Shown: in pieces, positions 51,401-63,368 of the stretch
Layout of the letters: every line of letters begins with the position of its first letter
Numbering within the stretch: the first letter of the stretch is position 1
Assembly: GCF_001039355.2 (NCBI RefSeq)
Contig: NW_019774447.1
Location: forward strand, 146,610-210,609
Direction of reading: 5' to 3'
From: Lingula anatina
Lineage: Eukaryota > Brachiopoda > Lingulata > Lingulida > Lingulidae
Length of the DNA: 64,000 bases
Translations under genes and position numbers: made by a program
The notes under the pieces: generated by a model
Told to the model about the DNA's origin: nothing
Databases searched by the model: none
Seen by the model: only the letters and a program-made list of their open reading frames with translations

Positions 51401-54054
51401 TCAATGATACACCCAGAGAACGTGTACTTGGGGTAATGATCCAGACGCAGAGATTTGTTACACTTCCCCCAAGGCGGCTCAATATTGACGGTCTGTAAGG
51501 ATTAAAATGACCATCATTTAAAAACTATGTAAAGTAATATTTTATCAAATTCCTTAAATTTTTTTTCTTAAATAGTTTTTTTAAAATATCTACACCAAAT
51601 ACAGTTCCTCGAATAATCTATATACAATGAAAATGCCATGCAATCTTATGAATTCATATCGATAGCCATAACGTCATGTTTGATAGAACTAAGGGTTCAT
51701 GCACTGTTTATCATGTGCCACTGTTTTATTAACTCCAGTTTATTTTGAGTTTATTTTGATAATTGTCGCTGTTATTTGCTGTAACATTATTATTACAGTA
51801 CTATTATATTTTGCAAATGCCTCATTTGTTTTATTTGTGGTGTATAGACATATGCCAAATATTAGAATATAGAAATTGTTTCAGACCAAGAGCATCAGCT
51901 TACCTGAAATCTTTTCAACCCGGCAAATACGTGGAATCCCGGAGAAACCCCCAAACCTCTCGTCTCCATCAGCGGCGGCTCATACTGGGAATGGACTTGG
52001 AATACAATCCCGATTTGTTCCGTTTCGTCGGGAACATCGTCCAAATACTCGTGCTTTAAGTGACAAAAAAAGAAGGATAAACCAGTATTGATAAGAGGTT
52101 ACGCAAAATAGGTGATATCAATATAAATGTTTATATGAGGCATTTCTATTGCTCTTTGATTTGGTTTTAATTATGGGATGGGGTCAACTTATTCAAAAAT
52201 TACTCCCAATATTATGACATATAATTTTGAGAGGGGTCTTGCCACGTGTTGTAAAAGCATCAGAATTAATGCTCAAGTTGATAAAGTAGTGTCAGTTGCT
52301 GGAAGGTTCGATGGCCTAAATAATATGAAACATTTATGGCACTCGAAACCTTGTAAAATATCACAAGTAAATAAACTTGGGTTATATAATAATTGACACA
52401 GAATCGAACAGTTATTACGAATGCATCTTTAAACTTGAAGCTACTCGCAAATACAGCTTGGTTGAGCATTTTTGTCAATTAACCGAACTGGTCGAACGTG
52501 CAGGACGCATCAGGTGCTAGATGCTCGATGAATATATTGCACAAACCATTGAAAGTCTCACACCTGTTCTATATTGAGAACCAAATGCAGGCCGTTGCCC
52601 AGTCCCGGTTGGTCCTGATATCTCGATCTTTTCGCGTTGAGTTCGCCGTTGAAGGTGTAACAGTTCCCATAGGAAGAAAAAACATGTTGGAAATCCTTTT
52701 CAAGGTCACACGACCTTCCCTTAAACTCACATTTCAGTACAGTTTCATTGGTTAATTGCCAGCCCTTCTCCATGCTGAAGTTCCCAAAATCGAATCCATT
52801 TGGATACAGTTCTGATATATTCGCCCACATTCCAGCCAATAAATCAGATACAGCGTCGGTTTCGCCTGATCCAGACTCCCCAGAGGAGCTTCCAGTAGAA
52901 CCGTATGGCCCAGTTGCGCCCGTAGATCCGGTCGAGCCCGTAGATCCGGTGTATCCCGACGGCCCGGGATAGCCCGAAGATCCGGTAGAGCCCGAAGATC
53001 CGTAATATCTCGAAGGCACGGGATAGCCCGATGATCCAGTAGATCCCGAAGACCCAGTAGAGCCCGAAGATCCGTCATAGCCCGAAGGGACGGGATAGCC
53101 CGATGATCCAGTAGATCCCGAAGACCCAGTAGAGCCGGAAGATCCGTCATAGCCCGAAGGCCCGGGATAGCCCGATGATCCAGTAGATCCCGAAGACCCA
53201 GTAGAGCCCGAAGATCCGTCATAGCCCGAAGGCCCGGGATAGCCCGATGTTCCAGTAGAGCCCGAAGATCCGTCATAGCCAGAATATCCTGAATAACTCG
53301 AATACCCAGAACCTGAATGGCCTGAGTATCCGTAGTAATTGTGTGGATAACCGTAGTAATTGTATTGATAACCGTAGGAGTAGTGATAACCATAGTTATT
53401 GTAATAGTTTTCGTAGTAATCCGATGTTGCACTTGCCGCTTGTATGACGTAATAGTCATCTGATGTCAGGAATTTCTTCATGTACCTTTAGATTGAAACA
53501 TAATTCAAATTCTGTTTATCATCACAAAGATGAAAGGAAATGAGTGTTGACGGCGTCACATATGATTTACAACCGCCCGGGTAAAAAACGAACTAATACT
53601 CAAGTCAGCAGCTGTCTTTACTTTATTTCGGCTGCCAATGTTGTTTACTGCATTGTTTAGAAATATATATTTTTGTAACTATGTATGTACGACAAATGAT
53701 TCACGTGAAACATACACACCGTGTCTGCCTTAAAATTCACATTAAAGCGTATTTTAAAATTGATATCAACTTCATGGGAGGTCTGTATTATATGAACACT
53801 GACCTGTTGAAGTTACATATGGTAACCGCTGGGAACGCAAGTCTGGGTTCAAAGGTGATTTTTATCTCCGTGGATGTGGAGTAATTAAAGTAATTAATAA
53901 ATCGCAGGGTGATCATCCACGTGGCCATCCCCAATCCCGCCAATATGAACACTACCCAGGCTATCCTTCTAGAGATGCTTTTAGACGCCGCTGCCCTGGA
54001 GAAGCCGTGGGCAGTGGTGCTGGTGGCGAATTCCTTCTCAAGGCTTTCGTCCAT
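48421..54054 (-). CDS. ASIC-like DEG/ENaC channel subunit with collagen-like insert
   Basis: Eight exons: 54054-53804, 53485-52564, 52053-51904, 51492-51345, 50837-50781, 50193-50028, 48908-48817 and 48551-48421. Total 1917 bp (638 aa), all in phase. N-terminal HG gating motif (TTAHGFSR); TM1 RRIAWVVFILAGLGMATWM; post-TM1 FPAVTICNFNR; Tyr-rich segment; about 45 Gly-X-Y triplets (residues 150-284); then family blocks: CEFKGRSC, YGNCYTFNGE, GLGNGLHLVLNIEQ, HSQYEPPLMETRGLGVSPGF, PPWGKC, CGCKPLEYPGSHPVC, and TM2 DIGGQLGLFMGFSALTFIEF. The TM2 approach (LESMEQKKAVEESGLLSDIGGQ) and NIEQHEYL resemble vertebrate ASICs most. Family members are trimeric, amiloride-sensitive sodium channels. The gating stimulus is unknown here: the His pair after TM1 seen in proton-gated ASIC1 is replaced by FNYST, and the selectivity triplet is GFS rather than GAS. 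An acceptor 15 bp before the ATG suggests a 5' UTR intron. Confidence 0.9.
52885..53289 (-). repeat. 72-bp coding minisatellite encoding Gly-X-Y triplets
   Basis: Encodes about 45 consecutive triplets in the DEG/ENaC ectodomain. The main unit is GYD GSS GST GSS GST GSS GYP (G/V)PS, 24 residues or 72 bp, with about three full copies plus partial ones, then GST/GAT/GPY triplets. Glycine is replaced only at VPS (twice) and RYY. Unit homogeneity at DNA level shows recent expansion. Confidence 0.85.
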
Positions 54055-54294
54055 TGATACTGTCTGGAAAAGGTTAAAACAGTTAAATGGATATTCAGAG
54101 AATGAAATTAATTCTGTTGGTGAAGAAGTGAAGAAATTCGCTAAATGATCAGGAAATGGCTGTGTTTAATTTATATTTATTGAATTTGCCTGGGGAATCC
54201 GTTTGAAGGCTAAGGTTATATTAATTGCATTATTTATATTGCCTGGGCTTAGACCCGATGCAGATCAACTTCTATATTGCTTAACATTTAGAGT

Positions 54295-54465
54295 TGGGGC
54301 ACGCGGATTGAGGCCGTCGTCTGGGTCGTCTGGAAGACGGTCAGACATTCAAGTTTACATTGACGGGTATCTATTTTTTCTGTTGGAAGAAGGTCAAAAT
54401 GGAGGATTAATCAAAAAAGATAATTTGGAAGACTGTCAGACAATATCTCTGGATCCGCCCCTGCA
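54295..54465 (+). repeat. Dispersed repeat, inverted copy of 41268-41445
   Basis: Ends with GGATCCGCCCCTGC and contains AAGACGGTCAGACATTCAAG. It matches the reverse complement of the intronic repeat in CLCA, and lies upstream of the DEG/ENaC start. Confidence 0.65.
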
Positions 54466-54768
54466 AGCGGCTTATCAAACTCTCATTCAGCGATTGGTTG
54501 CTTCGAAGTTCTAAGTTTACTAAGCCAAGACCAGCAGTAGACGCTATGCGGCGTAGTTAAGACACCCGTCTATTGATTTTGATTGCAAATTTCATGAAAT
54601 GCCATTGTCATTTGACAACCCGACATATATCATTTTTTAAAATAAAAAAGCCATTGTGTAACGATGTTGATGTCCATCTATTTTGTCTAGCAAAGAACCG
54701 CAGGTATGTAAACGACCACGGACAATGGAACACTAGAGAGTGGTTTTGCATCTGTATTTTCTGATCTT

Positions 54769-55105
54769 AAAGGGATAACAACTGTTCGAATGAGATTCAT
54801 ATTTCACAATCGTTGTAAACTACTCAGAGAAATATAATACATTTCATTTTACCACCAAAACAGCGGTTATCGCATTTTTTCTGGAGCCTGTGATTACCAT
54901 CAGACAACGAGGACCTTTATAGATGGCTAAACCCTTGCAATAATCTCTTAAGGGATTATTACAAAAAAGACCTATTTAGGGAAATTACGTGGACTAACTC
55001 TGAATGTCGGAATGGATGCCTTAACCATTGGATAGCATGGGGAAACCGTAGTTTACCCTAGGAAAATCCGTTATTTATCAAACTAAACAGTTGTTATCTC
55101 TTTAA
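54769..55105. mobile_element. MITE with GGGATAACAACTGTT ends, copy a
   Basis: Starts AAAGGGATAACAACTGTT and ends AACAGTTGTTATCTCTTT, an inverted pair. About 337 bp. Diverged relatives lie at 58921-59284 and 62641-63004. Confidence 0.6.
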
Positions 55106-55729
55106 ATATACACGTAGTTACCATTTCAGCAATCACAATTTAAATTTAATATTTATATTTGAGCCTACTCACTTTTTTATATTCCTTGGCACACCTCACA
55201 TCCCATTTTAAATCCCATTTTAACAGAGACTGTTGAATAAACTGCCGGTGGACTACACATCTCATAAAGGGTTATCTGAATTGTTAATGGTCTTAAATTA
55301 ACACCGTCAATTAAAACTTTCTAAGTAGCGCGCTTGTTATTGTTTACAACACGAATTATTTTTGCACCGCTACCCCAGTTTAAATTATGCATACGAATAA
55401 AATGTCGCCACTTTCTCAGGACAAAGCAGTATAGTCGATGCAGTACTTGGAGCGTGAAATGACGGACAGCAACTTTACGATTACGTCTACATACATTTAC
55501 ACAGTGAACGTAACATGTTTAGACGTCAAGACGGACACACTGACAAGATCAATGTTTCTTAAGTTATCGGCCTAATACCAATCGACGTTGTCTAAAGACC
55601 AAAATGGCCTGTTACATATACCAGGGTCTCCCATTTAAGAAACGGATCTTCCCGATTTGATTACGTGTTAATAATTCTGTCGGGATTTATTTCATTTCAG
55701 TTCCCATCACAAGTATTATTAAGTTTCAG

Positions 55730-55938
55730 CTCAAGTGACGGACGCAACGCTAACAGTCACGGCAACACATGCAATGCGTGAGAGAAAAGAGGTTTTAGCA
55801 ATGCGTGTCATTATCGCAGGAATCGTGATTTGCTTTGCCTATTTCGTAACTGCCGTACAACAAAAAGTGTCAGCTTTCAGGGGCTTCCAAAGTAGTTCCA
55901 ATCCTAACAACACGATACAACGTTACATAAATAATTAA
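55730..55938 (+). CDS. Orphan terminal exon with one TM helix, copy 1
   Basis: Acceptor tttcag followed by an open frame reading QVTDATLTVTATHAMRERK, a hydrophobic MRVIIAGIVICFAYFVTAV, then QQKVSAFRGFQ and a polar C-terminus ending RYINN and stop. The second copy (61098-61306) differs by four synonymous changes and one Val/Ile change, which suggests a coding exon. The upstream exons are not visible. A basic segment followed by a hydrophobic helix could be one membrane span of a larger protein, but I do not recognise it. Confidence 0.45.
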
Positions 55939-56522
55939 TTTGCTCCATATCATACAGGAACACAGAAAAGCTTTTATTCCATCTTGTAAGTGACCCTAAC
56001 ATGTTTTTGCGACAAAAATATCACATTGACGAAAGTTATTCGAATAAAGATAAATTAATCAATAAATAAATACGTCTCTGTAAAGCGTTATTTCTATTTT
56101 AAACGGTCCGTGGGTGATTGGTTTTAACTTGATCCCTGCTCACACGTTCAGCATTATTGTCTGTTAGTGATATTGGAAAATTTTATGTACTGTATTCATT
56201 ATGCTGCTAAGTTATCTGACTCTCTTCCGTTATTGAAGTTTGGGCGTTTTACCTCTAAACAAAGTAAGGGAATAGATATAGGCCTATTGCTATGCCCCCA
56301 CCCCCAACACACACATGTACACGCATGCATATTGGTACACTCACATTTTAATCACATGTACATTTAGACTGAATTTCACATTCAAAGGGGGCATCCTGCA
56401 AACCCAAAGTAATGAAATGCTGGTCGGGTGAATATTTGACTCCATGCAGAAGGGTCTTCTTCCAGTTGTCCTTTTCATTTTAACATTAGCATTGTCTAAA
56501 TAGCGGAGGACCCTACAATGCA

Positions 56523-58160
56523 CAGCATTGGTCAAAAAGGTTGTCCCACCCCCATTTCCATGTACTTTTAATTACAAATGATCACCTCACAGCTGTAAAT
56601 TGTTAGAAATAGTGCTTTTTATTACAGATACCGTGTCTAACATGATTAATGGTTTAAAAAATACAAAATAGAGGTAAAAATATACATTTTTTATACCATT
56701 TAGTCAAATTTATAAGAGGTACCCCCTCAAATCCACTGTTCCACTGTGACTTCTACAGATGTAAAGAAATGTCTATAAAATTGAAAAGACGCCATCAAAT
56801 GTCACCAAATTCACAGACAATTAGCATTAGGGTGTGCTCGTTAAAGGTCACGTGCCTAACAGCGTGTGCGTCTACCGCGTACTGCAATTATCCCCTGTAG
56901 ACGGCGCGACAAGCCTTCAACACGGGTAACAATTCTGTTTTGTGGAATATTGTCCCATTCTTTTTAAACAAGTTGGGGGAGTTGGTCCACGTTTTCATGG
57001 GGTTGGTTCTCCTTTGCATTGCACACTCCAATTCATGTCACAGTTGATTAATAAGTTAAATATCAGGGCTCAAAGATGGTGGTTCCATCCTTAGAGCATT
57101 GTGTTTCTTCAACAAACACTTGCCAGGCGAGAGGTGTGAGCAAGTGTGCAGTCATGATAAAGCCTAGAGTTAACCCCAAAGTCAGTTCTTGAAGATGGAA
57201 TGAGATATCAGCTGAGAATGCTATGTTCAGTGATCCCACAGGCACCTGAACCTGGCCATCCATCACTGGAAGGAAGTCTATTTTGATGCAGAATCAAATT
57301 ATTTCTTGTATCCCATCGATGGTCAAAGAGGGTCCATAGACATGTTAAAAAATGCCTCTTGGAAGGGTGTGTGTAGGATAATATCGCCTGAGGTGTTAGA
57401 TCAGTCCGCATTTGGAGAACATTCCAAGCCCATGGTATTAGTACAGTGTTCCTTTTGGAACAAAACGTAACAGGGGCATTTTAATGTAACATTCTCAACA
57501 GAAATCTCACTCCATTTGCAAGAGGTGACCTCAGGGATGCTACTGGCTTCATTGTGACAACGCACTTGCTCACAGCTCTCGTCTGGCAAACGATTTGTTG
57601 CAGAAACACAGGGCTCTGAGGATGGGCCAACAGTCTTTGGGTCCTGATATTAATCCTACTGAACACCTGTGGCATGAATTGGAATGTGCACTGCAGAGGA
57701 GAACCAATTCCCAAATAATCTTGACCAATTCCGCCACGCTCTTTAGGATGAATGGGACAATATCCCACACAACAGAATTGTTACCCGTGTTGAAGGCTTG
57801 TCACGCCGTCTACAGGAGATAATTGCAGTACGCGGTAGACGCACACGCTGTTAGGCACGTGATCTTTAACGAGCACACCCTAATGCTAATTGTCTGTGAA
57901 TTTGGGGACATTTGATGGCGTCTTTTCAATTTTATAGACATTTCTTTACATCTGTAGAAGTCACAGTGAAACAGTGGATTTGAGGGGGTACCTCTTTATA
58001 AATTTGACTAAATGGTATAAAATATGTATATTTTTACCTCTATTTTGTATTTTTTAAACCATTAATCATGTTATTTCTAACAATTTACAGCTGTGAGGTG
58101 ATCATTTGTAATTAAAAGTACATGGAAATGGGGGTGGGACAACCTTTTTGACCAATGCTG
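56523..58160. mobile_element. Tc1/mariner-type element with long inverted arms
   Basis: 1638 bp. The left end CAGCATTGGTCAAAAAGGTT is repeated inverted at the right end, and the inversion extends through roughly the outer several hundred bases of each side. The right arm (plus strand, about 57640-57855) encodes a decayed Tc1/mariner transposase C-terminus (GPDINPTEHLWHELE, then in another frame EWDNIP and RRLQEIIAVRGRRTR). The left arm holds a more decayed inverted copy. Flanks are CA (56521-56522) and TA (58161-58162), where the empty site has TA, so the left target duplication has mutated. No intact transposase remains. Confidence 0.8.
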
Positions 58161-58920
58161 TATGTATCTATTTTAACATGGACCAAGGACATGTTTTGCT
58201 AAAGGACAAGAGTATGTGTATTTGCTATTTATCATCTAAGGTGATCGCTGGCTAGATGCAGGTCAGGTTATTGCCCCTTCCCTTCAAGTATTCCCTTGGA
58301 AGTGCATCCAAAGGAGCGTCGCTTATCCGCGGCCCAAGCCATCCACGCTTAACGGCACAGACTAAAAAGAGATAATCGAGCTTTAAAATGTCACTGCGAA
58401 ACTAAAGGTTATGCTTCCTCCGCATTAGCACATTTTAAAGGAAATGTTTTGCCTGACTACCGGAAGGCGTTTGAGAGCCATTTCGCTATCAGTGCATAGA
58501 GGGTAAAAGAAATGCCACTCTACCAAGTCATTCAAGGATCTGTCCATACCCTGTCCTTGTATGACGTTGACCGAAAGCTTAACAACAGATGACAAATGTT
58601 TTGCAGCATAAACAAGCCTTAGATTTAGACATTGGAATGAAACAGGCTCCAGTTTTACAAAAGAACTTTGAATTGCAAAGTCGGTTTTTACTTTATAAGA
58701 TTGGATATATTATTTCGATTTAGAATAAATCTTTGGTGATGAATAAGGAAAAAAACAGCTACAAGCTGTTTCTTACTTGTTTTATTGCTTTATTGTTCTT
58801 ATTCTGGTGAACAATTTCCTGGTCATTTAACGTATTCAGAGTTCTTAACTTTCAGGTTGTACTAAACCCTTAAAATATGAAATGGTCTCCTGTATTTTTG
58901 TACTTGTATTAAGATGGGTC

Positions 58921-59284
58921 TTTATAGGAATAACAGCTCTTCGTATGGGATTCATATCTCAAAATAAATACATTGTAAACAACTCACAGAAATATAATAA
59001 TTTCTGTTTTACCACCAAGACGGCGGTTATCGCAGTTATTCTGGAATTTATGCTTGCCATCTGACCGCGTGACCTCCTTAGTTGGCAAAACATCCGTAAT
59101 AATCGCTTATGAGATTGGTAATCTCCTATGAGATTATTACAACAAGAAAGCTTTTTAGAAAGAAAAAAAAACAAACATGGACACACCTTGTCAAAATGGA
59201 TTCATTAACCATTGGTTATGTGGAAAAATAACCCAGGAAATCCATTTCAATTTTTGGTCAAAATGAACAGTTGTTATCCCTTTA
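58921..59284. mobile_element. MITE with GGGATAACAACTGTT ends, copy b
   Basis: Begins GGAATAACAGCTCTTCGTAT and ends AACAGTTGTTATCCCTTT. Internal sequence (AAATATAATAATTTC, ACCACCAAGACGGCGGTTAT) matches copies a and c. Confidence 0.6.
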
Positions 59285-60584
59285 ATATGTTCAGATGTAA
59301 CAGCACGGAAAGTTACATTTTTCATACAGGCCTTTATTCGGTTTATCATAAGAATGCATACCCGTCATTGATAGATAAGACAAAATTTAATAAAGAAGTC
59401 AAGCTTTTAATTATTATTTATAAACTGTAAAATATTTAGATCATTTTAATATATTCAGATGCAACGTCATGACAAGTTGCATGTTACACGCAATATATTA
59501 TAAATATACCTGCCTGTAACTGATAGAAAAGATCGAGTGATAGCAAAGTTAGGTTATAAATGATTATTACAAATGTAGATATGTTATACCGTAAAGAGAT
59601 ATGAGAGGGAGAGAGAAGAGAATTTAGTCAACCAGAGCCGCGGTTTACAAAGCGAATCTTCCCAATTTGATTTGAGCTGTAAAAACTTCATTCACATATC
59701 ATGTACTCACACACAGCTATACTAAAACTATGTAGAGAAGTGTTAAAGTGTGTATTACTTTGCTTATTGGGGAAAAACCGCACCATCGGGTCCAAAGAAC
59801 CCGAATGACCTTCAAGACAGGTTATTACAAGGTTTTACAGGTAAGACCAACTGTAGATTTTTTTCTTTGAAACTTCGAGTAGTTCCTGGAAGCGGAATAT
59901 GGTCTTTTATCCTTTATTCTTTATAAACGTACCGTGTACATGTACTTGTATGCACTGCACATCAGCTAAATGAATTAATCTTTTACCGTTTCAGGTACCC
60001 AGCAGTTGTGCAGTAACCCGGTGCAACAACGCAGTTTTCGCACTGTGTTCTCTATCACATATATCTTTGGGGTTTTTATACAACAAAATGCACTGTCAGT
60101 TGAAATGTGCTTATAAAACTCATTCTGATATCATTTAAAACTAATTTAGAAAATATATGCATTATATACATGTAAGTCACAATATCGGAAAATTACATGC
60201 TCATGGAAATAAATGTGATTCAAAGCCTTCATAATGTTAAAAAATGAATCAACAAACTTTCCACTCACAGGCTCAAATATCTGGATGCCTGTCCAATCAA
60301 ATAAAAAATTAATTCATTTATAATTAATAATTTAGTTATCATAACAACCCAAGGCATGCCATTGAAAAGACTGGAACAGCCTTCTAGTAATGCGCCCTTC
60401 ATTATCATCAACAGCCATGAAAACTGACACGGATTTGCTTCCAAGTATTTCCTGCTTTGTTGTGCTCACAAACAGAATATGGTTGCAAGAACGGTTTTAT
60501 TCTATTTACTTTCTTATAAACATTATTATTTTCATTATTATTACTATTATCACCATAATAATTACTTTGATTGGTGACTTAAAT

Positions 60585-60604
60585 GTGTTTGTGTGTGTGT
60601 GTGT

Positions 60605-60675
<71 letters not shown>
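60585..60675. repeat. (GT)n(GA)n microsatellite
   Basis: GT tract passing into GA, followed by a short (GAT)n run. Confidence 0.95.
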
Positions 60676-60677
<2 letters not shown>

Positions 60678-60734
60678 TAGAGGGAGAGAGAGATGATGAT
60701 GATGATGATGATAAATGGCAAATGACAACTTCAC

Positions 60735-60818
60735 CTCGCTCTTCTGGACGATCGGTCTGTTAGCAACTTCCACCATTGGTCCGATCATGATAGTCTTTTT
60801 ATTGCGATCCTTCTCCAT
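60735..60818 (-). CDS. Possible first exon of an unidentified minus-strand gene
   Basis: ATG at 60818 opens a 28-codon frame (MEKDRNKKTIMIGPMVEVAN... IVQKSE) ending at a gag|gtgaag donor in phase 0. The upstream 60830-60910 is GC-richer and contains ACGTCACGTGAT, a CRE/E-box-like site. No second exon was recognised to the left, and the block to the left is the duplicated, repeat-bearing region. The sequence itself resembles no family I know. Confidence 0.3.
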
Positions 60819-61097
60819 TTTCTGGAAAGTTTAGCTACCGTCTCTGGAAAACATTGGGCGCTGTCCGACGCGCAAACGTCACGTGATTTTTACATTAGTC
60901 AAACCGAACAAATATCTGTCATCGCGTGTTCATGCGATTCTATAAATAAAATGTACACCGTTTTAACAGTAGTGTCACAGAATCATCATTATTGATTACC
61001 ATTTATCCCATACATGTAAGTGGCAAAGCATTATTACGGGCGTATGATCGAACTGTTTAACAATGAAGGTGGGCTTGTNTATATTATTAAATTTCAG

Positions 61098-61306
61098 CTC
61101 AAGTGACGGACGCAACGCTAACAATCACGGCAACACATGCGATGCGTGAGAGAAAAGAGGTTTTAGCAATGCGTGTCATTATAGCAGGAATCGTGATTTG
61201 CTTTGCCTATTTCGTAACTGCCGTACAACAAAAAGTGTCGGCTTTCAGGGGCTTCCAAAGTAGTTCCAATCCTAACAACACGATACAACGTTACATTAAT
61301 AATTAA
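61098..61306 (+). CDS. Orphan terminal exon with one TM helix, copy 2
   Basis: Same exon as at 55730-55938 in the second duplicated block. The acceptor lies 17 bp after the single 'n' at 61079, so any upstream exon in this copy is cut off by that junction. Confidence 0.45.
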
Positions 61307-62640
61307 TTTGCTCTATATCATACAGGAACACAGAAAAGCTTTTATTCCATCTTGTAAGTGACCCTAACATGTTTTTGCGACAAAAATATCACATTGACGA
61401 AAGTTATTCGAATAAAGATAAATTAATCAATAAATAAATAGAGAACGTCTCTTTAAAGCGTTATTTCTATTTTAAACGGTCCGTGGGTGATTGGTTTTAA
61501 CTTGATCCCTGCTCACGCGTTCAGCATTATTGTCCGTTAGTGATATTGGAAAATTTTATGTACTGTATTCATTATGCTGCTAAGTTATCTGACTCTCTTC
61601 CGTTATTTAACTTTGGGCGTTTTACCTCTAAACAAAGTAAGGGAATAGATTTAGGCCTATTGCTATGCCCCCACCCCCAACACACACATACACGCATGCA
61701 TACTGGTACACTCACATTTTAATCACATGTACATTTAGACTGAATTTCACATTCAAAGGGGGCATCCTGCAAACCCAAAGTAATGAAATGCTGGTCAGGT
61801 GAATATTTTACTCCATGCAGAAGGGTCTTCTTCCAGCTGTTCTTTTCATTTTAACATTAGCATTGTCTAAATAGCGGAGGACCCTACAATGTATGTATCT
61901 ATTTTAACATGGACCAAGGACATGTTTTGCTAAAGGACAAGAGTATGTGTATTTGCTATTTATCATCTAAGGTGATCGATGGCTAGTTGCAGGTCAGGTT
62001 ATTGCCCCCTCCCTTCAAGTATTCCCTTGGAAGTACATCCAAAGGAGCGTCGCTTATCCGCGGCCCAAGCTATCCACGCTTAACGGCACAGACTAAAAAG
62101 AGATAATCGAGCTTTAAAATGTCACTGCGAAACTAAAGGTTATGCTTCCTCCGCATTAGCACATTTTAAAGGAAATGTTTTCTGACTACCGGAAGGTGTT
62201 TGAGAGCCATTTCGCTATCAGTGCATAGAGGGTAGAGGAAATGCCACTCTAACAAGTTATTCAAGGATCTGTCCATACCCTGTCCTTGTATAACGTTGAC
62301 CGAAAGCTTAACAACAGATGACAAATGTTTTGCAGCATAAACAAGCCTTATACATTGGAATGAAACAGGCTCCGGTTTTACAAAAGAACTTTGAATTGCA
62401 GTCGGTTTTCACTTTATAAGATTGGATATATTATTTCGATTTAGAATAAATCTCTAGTGATGAATAAGGAAAAAACAGCTACAAGCTGTTTCTTACCTGT
62501 TTTTTTGCTTTATTGTTCTTATTCTGGTGAACAATTTCCTGGTCATTTAACGTATTCAGAGTTCTTAACTTTCAGGTTGTACTGAACCCTTAAAATATGA
62601 AATGGTCTCCTGTATTTTTGTACTTGTATTAAGATGGGGC

Positions 62641-63004
62641 TTTATAGGAATAACAGCTCTTCGTATGAGATTCATATCTCAAAATAAATACATTGTAAAC
62701 AACTCACAGAAATATAATAATTTCTGTTTTACCACCAAAGCGGCGGTTATCGCAGTTATTCTAGAATCTGTGCTTGCCATCTGACCGCGTGACCTCCTTA
62801 GTTGGTAAAACATCCGTAATAATCGCTTATGAGATTGCTAATCTCCTATGAGATTATTACAACAAGAAAGCTTTTTAGAAAGAAAAAAAACAAACATGGA
62901 CACACTTTGTCAAAATTGATTCATTAACCATTGGTTAATGTGGAAAAATAACCCGGAAAATCCATTTCAATTTTTGGTCAAAATGAACAGTTATTATCCC
63001 TTTA
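62641..63004. mobile_element. MITE with GGGATAACAACTGTT ends, copy c
   Basis: Near-identical to copy b, because it lies in the second copy of the large duplicated block. Confidence 0.6.
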
Positions 63005-63323
63005 ATATGTTCAGATGTAACAGCACGGAAAGTTACATTTTTCATACAGGCCTTTATTCAGTTTATTATAAGAATATTGCATACCCGTCATTGATAGATA
63101 TGACAAAATTTAATAAAGAAGTCACGCTTTTAATTATTATTTATAAACTGTAAAATATTTTAGATCATTTTAATATATTCAGATGCAACGTCATGACAAG
63201 TTGCATGTTACATGCAATATATTATAAATATACCTGCCTGTAACTGATGGAAAAGATCGAGTGATAGCAAAGTTAGGTTATAAATGATTATTACAAATGT
63301 AGATATGTTGTACCGTAAAAGAG

Positions 63324-63328
<5 letters not shown>

Positions 63329-63364
<36 letters not shown>
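63329..63364. repeat. (GA)n microsatellite
   Basis: GA tract. The copy 1 position (59605) has only a short GAGAGGGAGAGAG, so the length differs between the two blocks. Confidence 0.9.

Positions 63365-63368
<4 letters not shown>

Larger units (their letters stand above)
55716..59983. repeat. Large direct duplicate, copy 1 (pairs with 61082-63962)
   Basis: High identity to the right end of the window with scattered substitutions. It contains a 1638-bp transposon absent from copy 2 and lacks the 223-bp element present there. Confidence 0.85.

Noticed and set aside
52752-53459. Second long minus-strand frame over the Gly-X-Y repeat
   Set aside because: Shadow of the 72-bp coding minisatellite; the other frame continues into DEG/ENaC blocks with correct splice phases.
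57063-57770. Several minus-strand open frames inside the 1638-bp transposon
   Set aside because: They are antisense or decayed parts of the inverted transposase arms.
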